Of a stretch of 64,000 nt of DNA, positions 8,255 to 17,331 are shown piece after piece. The stretch spans positions 3,229,501 through 3,293,500 of the forward strand of contig NC_010581.1 of the NCBI RefSeq assembly GCF_000019845.1. The letters are read 5' to 3'. Position 1 is the first letter of the stretch. The number at the start of each line of letters is the position of its first letter. This DNA is from Beijerinckia indica subsp. indica ATCC 9039. GTDB taxonomy: Bacteria; Pseudomonadota; Alphaproteobacteria; Rhizobiales; Beijerinckiaceae. The notes beneath the pieces are model-generated. The model was not told the DNA's origin and made no database searches. It saw nothing but the letters and a program-made list of their open reading frames with translations. The translations under genes were made by a program, and so were the position numbers.

Positions 8255-9246
8255 AGCCCATATAACCGGAAAGCGGCACGACCCGACAATTCGCGGACGG
8301 CGCCTTGGGCGACCAGATGATCGAACAGCCGACGTCCGGCCCGATCGCTCAGATGCGGCTGCAGCAAGCGAGGAGTCACGGCATCCTCTTCGAGCAGCAT
8401 CAGAATCGCCCGATCAATTTTCTTGATACGCAAGCTGGGGGCCGCCGCGAAGAGGCGTTCCCCCGCCTGGTGCAGGGTGGCGAACAGAGCCAAGGCTTCG
8501 GCCCCTGCCCTCGCCATGTGGCGGCTGCACAGGGTCAGCCAGGCGGTCTTGTCGCAACCAGCGCTTCGCGCAGCAGCCCAGGATACCGATAGCAGGCTCA
8601 GAGGCACCGGCGCCACCCATCCCAGGGATCGGGCAAGGACTACATCCGTCAGCCAAAGAGCCAAAACTTCGACCGGCAGGACCCAGGTCCTGCCCTCTTC
8701 AGCCTCGCGATGCTCCAGGACCGCCGCAGCGCAAGCGGCCGCCGCATGCAACGGCGTCGGCTGTTTCTTTGCCGCAGTGACACCGGCTTCCATCAGAGCT
8801 TTGAGAGTGGGCTCCCTTGCAACGCCCTGCCCCTCACAAAACGCGTCCCACCAGCTTTTGGGGTGGGTGGGATCAAGGCTGACGAGCGCCCGCACCCAAC
8901 CGAGCCAGCGGCCGGCCGGACCGGGATCGGCATCCGGCGCGCGCAACACCCAGGCGTCGCGCAACTGGCGTTCAGTTTCCGGACGGCCTATCTGCCGGAC
9001 AAGGACTGCGGCGGCATGTACGGCAAGGCGGCGGCGCCAGAGGGTCCCGATCGGCGACGCGGAACCCGCCACCGGCTGTAGGCAGCCCAGCACGGCACCA
9101 GCCCGAAACGCTTGCGCCTCTGCCCCTTCCCCTCTCCCCGAAAGTAACGGCGTTCGGTCAGCCTTTTCAAGCTCCTGCGTGTCCTGCAGCCAGGGTGGCA
9201 GGACGGGAGCGGGCGGCAGCGGGGGTAGAATAAGGCGGGGCGGCAT
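8251..9246 (-). CDS. DUF1403 family protein
   Basis: Cytoplasmic protein of 331 aa, Ala/Leu/Arg-rich and mostly helical, without a signal peptide. The Pro-rich N-terminus (PRLILPPLPPAPVLPPWL) and the body with WRRRLAVHAAAVLVRQIGR match my memory of DUF1403 proteins, which in Hyphomicrobiales sit beside a ScpB-like gene as here. The last 60 residues (DRAILMLLEEDAVTPRLL) look like a winged-helix fold. Function is not established; the ATGA overlap with scpB argues for a shared complex in DNA organisation. Confidence 0.6.
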   Translation of the reverse strand: MPPRLILPPLPPAPVLPPWLQDTQELEKADRTPLLSGRGEGAEAQAFRAGAVLGCLQPVAGSASPIGTLWRRRLAVHAAAVLVRQIGRPETERQLRDAWVLRAPDADPGPAGRWLGWVRALVSLDPTHPKSWWDAFCEGQGVAREPTLKALMEAGVTAAKKQPTPLHAAAACAAAVLEHREAEEGRTWVLPVEVLALWLTDVVLARSLGWVAPVPLSLLSVSWAAARSAGCDKTAWLTLCSRHMARAGAEALALFATLHQAGERLFAAAPSLRIKKIDRAILMLLEEDAVTPRLLQPHLSDRAGRRLFDHLVAQGAVRELSGRAAFRLYGL

Positions 9247-9372
9247 GGCTCCATTTTAAGCCAAGACGGCGCTTTGTCATGTGGAAAGACCGTTCAACGC
9301 CGCGTTGAGCGGTTCGGCGAGCGCTCGGCGCGCTTCCGGTCGATCATCAACACCACATCATGACTCATTCCC

Positions 9373-12192
9373 TCAATGCGCCAGGCGTTCCAATAGATCG
9401 CGAACATGCACCTGATCCGCCTTGTAGTTGCCGGTCAGCGTATACATCACGAGATTGATACCACCACGTAATGCCATTTCATGCTGGCGGCGATCGCCGG
9501 GGATCAAAGCATAGAGCGTGTCACCATAGGCATCGGCCGCCCAGCCCGCGGCGAGATCATTCGAGGTAATGACGATGGGCGAGACGCCATCACCCGAGCG
9601 CACCGGCCGCGCATCGCCATTCTCCGTCTGCGGCGGCAGAGCCTCGATCCAGGTACTGCCTGTCTCGTAGCGGCCGACGAAACCATCGAGAAGATAGAAA
9701 GTCTTCGTCACCACATGATCGGCCGGTATGGGTTCGAGTTGTGGCACATCCACTCCGTCAAGAAGCCGGCGCAGCCAAAGGGCTTCAGGCGTCGGAGGAC
9801 CATCGGGCCGAGCCGTCAAGGCATCACGTGTGTCGAAGAGGACGGTGCCCCCCTGTTTCATAAAGGCCGAAAGCTTGCCCGCAACCTCGCGCGGAGGCTG
9901 TGCGGCATTGGCGGCGATCGGCCAATAGAGCAGAGGATAGAAAGCCAGTTCGTCATGCGCCGGATCGACGCCGATCGGTTCGCCCGGCACCATCGATGTC
10001 CGCGATGCGAGCGCGCGGGACAGGCTGATGAGCCCGGCCCGGCTGATTTCATCGACCTTCGCATCGCCGCTGCGCACATAGGCAAGACGCGTGGTGAGCG
10101 CGGATTCAATATCCCTTTGACTGATCGCTTCCCGTGAGGTGGCGGCGGGTTGCGCCGCCTCAAGGCGATCTTGTGGTAACAGCAGCACGCCAGTGCAAAA
10201 GCCGATCGCAAGCATTGCGGCGAGCCGGCGCGAAAAACGCGTCAGGCCACCGGCGAGCCACAGCGAAAAGACCGCATCAGCCAAACAGAGAATGAAGGCT
10301 GCAAATACCAGGAAGACGCGCAGATCCACCGGCCGCCCGATCTGCAATTCCTGCTCGTTCAATCCGACGCCCTCCAGGTGAATCGCCGCTAATGTTTGTG
10401 TAGGCGTCAATGTATTGACAGCGAACAGAGCCTCCGGCGGGCCGTAAAATCCCGGTGGATGTTCGGCATCGGCGGTTCCGGTGAAGGGAATGGGCAAGGG
10501 CCGCGCGAGCGGCGAAGGGGCGCCAAGAACACCAAATCCATCGAGCGTGCGCCAAGGGCTCAGGCTCTCCGGCCGATGCGTGTCAAAGGCAGGGGCGATT
10601 TCCCCTTCCACCCCCTCACGCTGACCCGTCTCCCCCGAGAGCGCCACAATCTTGCGCAACATATCGACAAACAGGCCCGAAAGCGGCAGATTGGACCATG
10701 TTGTATCCGCCGTCATGTGAAACAGCACGATCATCCCCTTGCCACGCTGCGCGGCGGTGACAAGCGGCGTGCCGTCAGACAATTGCGCCCAGGTTTTCGC
10801 GGCAAGCCCGGCATCAGGCTCGGCCAAAACCTGTCGCGACACCGTGACTTCCTCCGGCACGGCGAGGCCGAAGAACGGGCTTTGCTGATCGAAGGGTGCG
10901 AGCCGTTTCGGAATATCCCAGGAGAGCGAGCCGCCCAAAACCCTGCCCCCACGCCGCAATCGCACCGGCACGAGATCATCGGAGGCTCCGGCAAGACGCG
11001 TCCCGGCGAAGCGGAGCAAAATGCCCCCTTTTTCGACGAAACGCACCAATTGCTCATGCGCGGAGGCCGACATCATGCCGATATCGGCCAGGATCAAGAC
11101 ATCGACGTTCTCGTTTAAAAGCGTCGCGATCGGATCCGCCGTCCCCGGCCGCACCTCACGCACATCGGCGAAAGGCGCCAGCGCCTTGGTCAGATAATAA
11201 TTCGGCGCGAGCAGGGGTTGCGAGACATCGGCGGTCTCGCCGCTGATGACACCGATACGCCGACGCTTGCTGCTCTCATCAAGCAAGGAGACCGCACCGG
11301 CGGAAGGCTCTCCCTCAATGTCCAGGCGGGCAATTTCATTCCGCAATTCAATTGGCAGATCGAAACGCGCATGGGTCTCGAGATTTCCGTTCCACTGAAA
11401 TCCCGCCTCGGCGATCGTCAGCCCCTTAGCATCGCGCGCCCGCACGAGACCGCCTTCTTCTCCTTTGGCCGCAGACCGCAAGACCCGGACATCGAGGCCG
11501 CCACCGCTATTATGCGGGCCGGCCAAGGCACGCACCGGCTTCGGATCCCGTAAGACAACAAGTTTCGGGCCGAGCTTGGCGAGTTTTTCAGCGAAATCGC
11601 GAGCGTGGCCTTCCTCGAGCCCATCGCTGATCCAGACGATGGCGGCAGGCTGTTGATGCGTCACGAAACGCTCGATGGCTTCGAGGAGAGGCAGATGATC
11701 CGGCTGATAGGGAACCGGCCTGACCGCCCGTAAATGATCAAGCGCGCGCGCCGCCTCCAGGGCCATAATCTCGCGCCCGCCTTCCGACGTGGCCACAAGC
11801 GCCACCGGACGCCCTTCCTCGCGCCACGCATCAATATGCTGCATGGCGGCGCTCGTCCGGTTTTCCCAACCCGGCGCGGCCGGCCAACCATCGTCGATCA
11901 CGATCAGGAGTGGCCCTTTCTCAGTCGCCAGCGTCGGCAACGGATTCCACAACGGCCCTGCCATCGCTAGAATGATGAGAGCCGCGATCGTCAGCCGCAG
12001 GAGCAAAAGCCACCAAGGCGTATGATGCGGCGTCTCCTCACGCGGTTGCAGGTCGAGGATCAAGCGCAAAGGCGGGAAGGGAATCCGCTGGGGCCGGGGC
12101 GGTGTCGCCCGCAACAGATAATAAAGGATGGGCAGCCCGGCGAGCGCCAAGGTCACGGCTGGTACCGTAAAGGCGAGCGGCAAACCGAACAT
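9373..12192 (-). CDS. BatA-like/DUF4159 membrane protein
   Basis: Large inner-membrane protein of 939 aa. The N-terminus is the aerotolerance-regulator (BatA) type: one helix, the conserved PFPPLRLILDL stretch, then a second helix (WWLLLLRLTIAALIILAMAG). A von Willebrand-like and glutamine-amidotransferase-like middle follows, with further helices near residues 640-690. The last 220 residues are a DUF4159 domain ending NLVMYTLTGNYKADQVHVRDLLERL. It is the distal gene of the MoxR-DUF58-DUF4159 operon, sharing 1 nt with DUF58 (TGATG). The family is linked to cell-envelope stress, but its biochemistry is unknown. Confidence 0.85.
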   Translation of the reverse strand: MFGLPLAFTVPAVTLALAGLPILYYLLRATPPRPQRIPFPPLRLILDLQPREETPHHTPWWLLLLRLTIAALIILAMAGPLWNPLPTLATEKGPLLIVIDDGWPAAPGWENRTSAAMQHIDAWREEGRPVALVATSEGGREIMALEAARALDHLRAVRPVPYQPDHLPLLEAIERFVTHQQPAAIVWISDGLEEGHARDFAEKLAKLGPKLVVLRDPKPVRALAGPHNSGGGLDVRVLRSAAKGEEGGLVRARDAKGLTIAEAGFQWNGNLETHARFDLPIELRNEIARLDIEGEPSAGAVSLLDESSKRRRIGVISGETADVSQPLLAPNYYLTKALAPFADVREVRPGTADPIATLLNENVDVLILADIGMMSASAHEQLVRFVEKGGILLRFAGTRLAGASDDLVPVRLRRGGRVLGGSLSWDIPKRLAPFDQQSPFFGLAVPEEVTVSRQVLAEPDAGLAAKTWAQLSDGTPLVTAAQRGKGMIVLFHMTADTTWSNLPLSGLFVDMLRKIVALSGETGQREGVEGEIAPAFDTHRPESLSPWRTLDGFGVLGAPSPLARPLPIPFTGTADAEHPPGFYGPPEALFAVNTLTPTQTLAAIHLEGVGLNEQELQIGRPVDLRVFLVFAAFILCLADAVFSLWLAGGLTRFSRRLAAMLAIGFCTGVLLLPQDRLEAAQPAATSREAISQRDIESALTTRLAYVRSGDAKVDEISRAGLISLSRALASRTSMVPGEPIGVDPAHDELAFYPLLYWPIAANAAQPPREVAGKLSAFMKQGGTVLFDTRDALTARPDGPPTPEALWLRRLLDGVDVPQLEPIPADHVVTKTFYLLDGFVGRYETGSTWIEALPPQTENGDARPVRSGDGVSPIVITSNDLAAGWAADAYGDTLYALIPGDRRQHEMALRGGINLVMYTLTGNYKADQVHVRDLLERLAH

Positions 12193-13130
12193 CAGCCCTC
12201 CCTTGCCGTCACGGCCATGCCGCCGGCCTCGAGACGCATGCGCAAAGCGAGCAGAGCCTCTGAGGCTGGATGATCGGTCCGATGGATGGACAAGCTCCAG
12301 CCTTTCGCCCTGGTCAGGGCAGCAATGGCGTCGCGATGAGCGGCGAGTCTGTGCTGATAATCCTGCGCGAAATCCTCTGCCTGTCCAACGCGGAAACGTG
12401 CAGGCGAATCGACATCGATCAATTCCGCATGCCCCTTGAAGGGGAAGGTCTCCTCAATCGGATCGGCGATCATAACGAGATGGCCATTCGCTCCTTGAGC
12501 GCTGAGCCGCTCGATGACACGGGCGAGATCCGCCACGTCGCAGAGGAAATCACCAATTAGCAAAGCCTGTGCGCCGCGCGGAAGAGACATGGCCTCGGGC
12601 AATTCCGCAGGCCGATAATCAGGGGCTTTCTCCTCCAGAAGCCAGGCCTCGGCCAGACGCTCGACGATCTGGCGCGTCGCCAGCGGCCGCGTGAGGCCGA
12701 GCAGCGCCACCCTCTCCCCCGCTGCCACCAGAAGATCGGCTGCGGCAAGGCCCAGCACCAAGGCGCGATCCACTTTTGATTGCATGGCGAGGCTCGAAAG
12801 GAAATACATGGAAGCACTACGATCGACCCAGAGATAGATCGTGTGAGCGGCCTCCCATTCCCGTTCGCGCACATAGAGGTTCTGGTCGCGCGCGGAGCGT
12901 CGCCAGTCGATGCGGGCAGCCGATTCCCCCACTGTGAAGGGCCGAAATTGCCAAAAGGTCTCGCCCGTGCCGGGCCTGCGGCGTCCATGCACGCCATGCA
13001 TGACACTCGCGGCAATATCGCGCGCCGCGACGATCAGGCCAGGGAAGCGGGCAGCCAGGCGCAAAGCCTCGTCTTGCTGGCTAGGACCGAGACCGTGAAG
13101 GGCGGGATCGAGAAGCGAGGCGGTCGGCAC
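12192..13130 (-). CDS. DUF58 domain protein
   Basis: Cytoplasmic protein of 312 aa. The DUF58 signature is seen around residues 55-90 (FRPFTVGESAARIDWRRSAR then LYVREREWE). After it comes a VWA-like fold with WVDRSASM, the metal-binding DxSxS pattern. Such proteins act with a MoxR AAA ATPase in the assembly or activation of membrane or metal-dependent complexes. It sits 4 nt after moxR and overlaps the DUF4159 gene by 1 nt. Confidence 0.87.
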   Translation of the reverse strand: MPTASLLDPALHGLGPSQQDEALRLAARFPGLIVAARDIAASVMHGVHGRRRPGTGETFWQFRPFTVGESAARIDWRRSARDQNLYVREREWEAAHTIYLWVDRSASMYFLSSLAMQSKVDRALVLGLAAADLLVAAGERVALLGLTRPLATRQIVERLAEAWLLEEKAPDYRPAELPEAMSLPRGAQALLIGDFLCDVADLARVIERLSAQGANGHLVMIADPIEETFPFKGHAELIDVDSPARFRVGQAEDFAQDYQHRLAAHRDAIAALTRAKGWSLSIHRTDHPASEALLALRMRLEAGGMAVTAREG

Positions 13131-13134
13131 GGGT

Positions 13135-14136
13135 TCAGGAGAGCCTTTGGATCAATTTGCCGATCACATCGCTCACCGTCAGCCCCTCGGCCCGCGCGGT
13201 AAAAGTCAAAGCCATGCGATGTTTGAGGATCGGTTGAGCGAGAGCGATCACATCCTCGATGGACGGCGACAAACGTCCTGTCACCAAGGCGCGGGCGCGG
13301 GAGGCCAGCATCAAGGCCTGCGCGGCGCGCGGCCCTGGTCCCCAGGCGATATGTTTGGTCAGTTCGGCATGGCCTTCACCGGGTCGCGCCGAACGCACGA
13401 GGTCGAGGATCGCCTCCACCACTGTTTCGCCAACTGGCAAGCGGCGCACGAGACGTTGCGTCGCCAGCAAATCCTCGACGCTCATCGCGGGCCTGGGCGC
13501 CGCTTGCACTTCGCCGGTGGTCTCGATCAGGATGCGCCGTTCGGCATCACGATCGGGATAGACCACGTCGATCTGCATGAGAAAGCGATCGAGTTGCGCC
13601 TCCGGCAAAGGGTAAGTACCCTCCTGTTCAAGCGGGTTCTGCGTCGCCAGAACATGGAAAGGCTGCGGCAAGTCATGCCGTTCGCCAGCGACCGAGACAT
13701 GATATTCCTGCATGGCCTGCAATAAGGCCGATTGCGTGCGGGGGCTCGCCCGGTTGATTTCATCGGCCATCAGCAATTGAGTGAAGATCGGCCCCTTGAT
13801 GAATCGGAAGACGCGGCGGTGGTCGACGCTTTCCTCCAGCACTTCCGACCCCAGAATATCAGCCGGCATGAGATCCGGGGTGAATTGGACGCGGCGCGCC
13901 TCAAGTCCTAGAACCGTGCCCAAGGTTTCCACGAGCTTGGTTTTGGCAAGACCCGGGACACCGACCAGTAGGCCATGGCCACCGGCAAACAAAGTCACCA
14001 GCGCATCCTCGACGACACGCTCCTGGCCGAAAATAATAGCCTCAATGGCACTGCGCGCGGCCGCGATCCGTTCCAGGGTCGCTTCGGCATTGCGGACCAA
14101 AGCGTCTTCAAGCGAAGTCGTGAGCACTTCCGGCAT
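13135..14136 (-). CDS. MoxR-family AAA+ ATPase
   Basis: AAA+ ATPase of 333 aa with Walker A GVPGLAKTKL, Walker B LMADEINRASP, sensor ATQNPLEQEGTYPLPEAQLDRF and the MoxR lid domain. It is the first gene of the three-gene operon with DUF58 and DUF4159, spaced by 4 nt. The start is placed at ATG 14136 (MPEVLTTSLEDA); a longer frame to 14244 has no family similarity. The partner genes argue for a chaperone-like role on envelope proteins. Confidence 0.9.
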   Translation of the reverse strand: MPEVLTTSLEDALVRNAEATLERIAAARSAIEAIIFGQERVVEDALVTLFAGGHGLLVGVPGLAKTKLVETLGTVLGLEARRVQFTPDLMPADILGSEVLEESVDHRRVFRFIKGPIFTQLLMADEINRASPRTQSALLQAMQEYHVSVAGERHDLPQPFHVLATQNPLEQEGTYPLPEAQLDRFLMQIDVVYPDRDAERRILIETTGEVQAAPRPAMSVEDLLATQRLVRRLPVGETVVEAILDLVRSARPGEGHAELTKHIAWGPGPRAAQALMLASRARALVTGRLSPSIEDVIALAQPILKHRMALTFTARAEGLTVSDVIGKLIQRLS

Positions 14137-14444
14137 GATAGGGCCTTTCGCGAACCGGCCAGGGAGAACCAGCTTTGATTGATGATGGTTGAATTGTTTC
14201 CAGCCGAACCTGACGGAGCATCCCGCTGGGCGAACCCATCCCATTGACGATATAATTCACTATCACAGCGGAAATGACCACATTCTGTTTCGAGTTCAAC
14301 CCTTGAACGCCCTGAAAATCAAGAACACCCCGAAAATCCAGACATGGCTTTCGCCAAGCAGGTGGCTGGCTGAGGAGGATAGTCCAGATTATCCTTCATA
14401 TAATCCGCGAAAATGGCGCGGAGATTATGGCCTGATCCTGGGAT
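14137..14444. promoter_or_regulatory. divergent intergenic region moxR / DUF1285
   Basis: About 300 bp between two divergent genes. It holds AT-richer stretches around 14245-14300 that could carry both promoters, but no clear operator, repeat or small gene is visible. Confidence 0.3.
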
Positions 14445-15083
14445 ATGAGAACGCCAATGAGCGGCAGCGATGAAAAGACGAAAAAGACGGTTTTGACGCC
14501 CGCCACCTCGCCCCCTCCCCTTTCCCTCCTGGCAGGCCAATTGGACGCGGGCCTCGCACATGCGGCTCACCTGCCCCCGATCGATCAATGGAATCCTCCC
14601 TTTTGCGGCATGATTCCCATGCGCATCGCCCGCGATGGACGCTGGTTCCATCAGGGCACACCGATCGAGCGACCAGCTCTCGTTCAATTGTTCTCCAAGC
14701 TCTTGCGCAAGGATGGCGAGCGCTACGTCCTCGTCACGCCGGTCGAATGTGTCGGCATTGAAGTCGAGGACGCGCCTTTCCTCGCCGTTGAGATGAAGAT
14801 TGAGAACGAAGGCAGCCTTCAGATCCTTTCCTTGCGCACCAATTTCGATGATTGGGTGCAAATTGGGACAGCGCACCCCTTACGATTCGAAACTCAGCCC
14901 GATGGCGGTCTCAAGCCCTATGTCCTGGTGCGCGGTGATCTCTGGGCACTCGCGACACGCTCCCTCCTCGTTGAACTCACTGATTACGGAACCATTGAGG
15001 ATTGGCGGGGTGAGCCTTGGTTCGGGCTGCGCTCGGATGGGCAGTTCTTTGCCATGGCCAAAGCCAATGGTTTGAGTGATTAA
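14445..15083 (+). CDS. DUF1285 domain protein
   Basis: Cytoplasmic protein of 212 aa (or 208 aa from ATG 14457, equally possible). The core MRIARDGRWFHQGTPIERPAL and the segment YVLVTPVECVGIEVEDAPF are hallmarks of DUF1285. The family's place next to the CCA-adding enzyme and divergent from moxR is conserved across Hyphomicrobiales, but its function is unknown. The next gene follows 83 nt downstream on the same strand. Confidence 0.85.
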   Translation: MRTPMSGSDEKTKKTVLTPATSPPPLSLLAGQLDAGLAHAAHLPPIDQWNPPFCGMIPMRIARDGRWFHQGTPIERPALVQLFSKLLRKDGERYVLVTPVECVGIEVEDAPFLAVEMKIENEGSLQILSLRTNFDDWVQIGTAHPLRFETQPDGGLKPYVLVRGDLWALATRSLLVELTDYGTIEDWRGEPWFGLRSDGQFFAMAKANGLSD

Positions 15084-15166
15084 CCACGGCGCGACCGCCC
15101 GGCGAATTCAGACCTCGCAGCCAGATGGCTGTTGATCCTCCCTTATGCGCAGATTTTCAGAGAGCG

Positions 15167-16420
15167 ATGCCAATACACACGACCACACGGCCGGAAACCA
15201 CCGCCCTTCTTGCTCATAAAGGGGTGGAGCGGATCTTCGCGATCTTCAATGGCGCGGGCGAGGAAACCCGGATCGTCGGCGGCTCCGTGCGCAATGCACT
15301 CGCCGGTCAGCATGTGCACGAATTCGACTTCGCCACCACCGCCTTGCCCGAGATCATCCAGGCGCGCGCCGAGGCTGCCGGCCTGAAATATATTCCGACC
15401 GGCATCGAACACGGGACCATTACGATCCTCGCCGGGGGAGAAAGTTTCGAGATCACGACCCTGCGCAAGGATGTCGAAACCGATGGCCGCCGTGCCATTG
15501 TCCGTTTCGGTCGCGATTTCGAAGAAGATGCTCATCGTCGTGACTTCACCATCAATGCGCTCTCTATGGATCAACACGGCACCCTTTATGATTATACGGG
15601 AGGCCTCGCAGATCTTGCCGCCGGCCGTGTCCGGTTCATCGGCGCGGCGCGGCAAAGAATTCGGGAAGATTATTTGCGCATTTTGCGCCTGTTCCGCTTT
15701 TCCGCTGATTTCGCAGGAGGCCGGCTCGATGCCGAAGGCCTTGATGCCGCAATCAGGGAACGCGAAGGCTTGCGGCGGCTTTCCACCGAACGTATCCGCG
15801 CCGAATTACTGAAACTGATGGGGGGCAAAAGGGTCGCTGAAGTCGCCTATGAAATCGCCGAAGCCGGCCTGTTCACGCCCCTGTTGCCGCTGGTCCCGCA
15901 ACCCAGCCGGCTCAATCGGTTCATCACGATCGAGACAGAAGCAACCCAGGATCCCTTGCTGCGCCTTGCCGCCCTTTTCACCATGGTCAGGGAAAATGTC
16001 ACCGCCTTGCGTGTCCATCTTTCGCTTTCAAATGCGGAAACCACGCGTCTCGATCACGCGGTCACCTTAGCTAGTTCCCTGCATGCTCTCGCAGAGCCAC
16101 CCAGTGAGCCAGCTATGAGGGCGCTGCTCCTGCATCGGTCTCACCAAACTCTCGACGACGCCTTCGTGCTGACACAAGCAGGAGCACCCGCCGCTTTGGG
16201 AGCCGCCTGGGCTTCGGCAAGAGCCAGATTGCGCACCCTGCCGAAACCAAAGCTGCCCTTTTCCGGCGCGGATCTCATTGCCCGCGGCATCAGCCCCGGC
16301 CCAGGCATGGGCGAGGCTCTGCAAAGACTGGAAAAAGCTTGGATCGCGGCCGGATTTCCCGAGGATTCCGAGAGCCTTGCCGCTTTGCTCGATCGGATTG
16401 CCCCGGCGAGGAGGGTTTAA
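15167..16420 (+). CDS. cca: CCA-adding tRNA nucleotidyltransferase
   Basis: Adds or repairs the 3' CCA of tRNA. Class II nucleotidyltransferase of 417 aa. The nucleotide-binding motif IVGGSVRNAL is near residue 30, the catalytic carboxylate stretch HEFDFATTALPE near residue 52, and RRDFTINALSMD and the RNA-binding RLFRFSADFAG follow. ATG 15167 (MPIHTTTRPE) is chosen because the residues before it do not resemble the family. The first carboxylate of the usual Asp-x-Asp is Glu here. It follows the DUF1285 gene. Confidence 0.9.
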   Translation: MPIHTTTRPETTALLAHKGVERIFAIFNGAGEETRIVGGSVRNALAGQHVHEFDFATTALPEIIQARAEAAGLKYIPTGIEHGTITILAGGESFEITTLRKDVETDGRRAIVRFGRDFEEDAHRRDFTINALSMDQHGTLYDYTGGLADLAAGRVRFIGAARQRIREDYLRILRLFRFSADFAGGRLDAEGLDAAIREREGLRRLSTERIRAELLKLMGGKRVAEVAYEIAEAGLFTPLLPLVPQPSRLNRFITIETEATQDPLLRLAALFTMVRENVTALRVHLSLSNAETTRLDHAVTLASSLHALAEPPSEPAMRALLLHRSHQTLDDAFVLTQAGAPAALGAAWASARARLRTLPKPKLPFSGADLIARGISPGPGMGEALQRLEKAWIAAGFPEDSESLAALLDRIAPARRV

Positions 16421-16490
16421 TCCAAAAAGAAGGGCACTTTGGCTCCCAAGGAACCCAAGTGCCCGAAATTTTCATTGCTCTTTTTGTTAT

Positions 16491-16603
16491 ACCAACGGTC
16501 ATAATCAATGACCGTTGGACCGCTCTTGAATTTTCGCTCTCGCTTTGAAAAAGCGAAAATTCAAGAAAGGAACCAAAGGTCGTTCTTCACGACCTTTGGT
16601 ATT
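16491..16603. repeat. three-hairpin intergenic repeat, copy 1
   Basis: Three stem-loops in a row: CCAACGGTCAT/ATGACCGTTGG (16492-16502 with 16508-16518), TCTTGAATTTTCGCT with its complement (16524-16538 with 16552-16566), and ACCAAAGGTCGT/ACGACCTTTGGT (16572-16583 with 16589-16600). A near-identical element lies at 51704. Here it sits between two convergent genes, 70 nt after the cca stop and 6 nt before the Rieske stop. Confidence 0.88.
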
Positions 16604-16608
16604 ATATT

Positions 16609-16971
16609 TTAGCGCATGATGCCCGGCTGCTTCGGCGGACCATCGAGATAGTTCGGCTCCACACCTTCGGTGTCGATGAACACCGCGCCATCCTCGATCT
16701 TCAGCGGATATTCGGCGAGTGAGCAGGGCTTACCCTTGAGGCACTTGCCGGTCGTGCCGTCGAACAGCCAGTCATGGTGATGGCATTCGAGATCCTTGCC
16801 GTTAAAACGGGCATCAGCCAAGGGCTCCTTGGCATGCGGGCACATGCCCTGGAAAGCACGCGGCTGGCCACCTTCCGGCCAAATGATCAAGCAAAGCGTG
16901 CGATTGGGAACCGCAACGTCATATTTGCCCTCAATCAACTCAGATTCTTCGCAAACTTTGACGAATGCCAT
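16609..16971 (-). CDS. Rieske [2Fe-2S] ferredoxin
   Basis: Small soluble electron carrier of 120 aa. The Rieske cluster ligands are Cys44-x-His46 (GMCPHAK) and Cys63-x-x-His66 (ECHHHDW), with the expected 16-residue spacing between pairs. It resembles ferredoxin components of multicomponent oxygenases. ATG 16971 (MAFVKVCEE) has AGGAG about 9 nt upstream. No oxygenase gene is beside it; the likely partner reductase lies at 19675-20919, beyond an AT-rich insert. Confidence 0.88.
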   Translation of the reverse strand: MAFVKVCEESELIEGKYDVAVPNRTLCLIIWPEGGQPRAFQGMCPHAKEPLADARFNGKDLECHHHDWLFDGTTGKCLKGKPCSLAEYPLKIEDGAVFIDTEGVEPNYLDGPPKQPGIMR

Positions 16972-17331
16972 AAAAACAGCTCCTGGTTTTGGATGAAGCA
17001 GAGGTGCGCCCGTCCGAACTTTGATTATTTCCAATCATGCAAGCGGTAAGCCACTGATGGCCGTCGTTGAGCGCATTTCCGGGCGTATCATGGACCCATG
17101 CGTTGTCCATGACGATCGCAACATCTTTCAGTTATTGTGAGGCTGTGTCGAGAAAGTGAGCAGAATCTGCTTTCTGCTGAGCGACCAAACAGTTTCTCAG
17201 ATCACATCCAAAAATTCTTTGATCCTGAAACCGGAGAATGCATGAATACCGTCGAAATGACCTCAGATAAATCTGATAAAATTTAAATAACAGGTTAAGA
17301 CGGGTTAGCAGCAACCATATGAGGTTAAAGA
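16972..17331. other. intergenic region with rising AT content
   Basis: About 360 bp without a convincing gene. Base composition shifts from GC-rich to AT-rich around 17100, marking the left edge of a foreign-looking segment. A 60-codon open frame on the minus strand (17132-17314) has no recognisable features. Confidence 0.4.
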
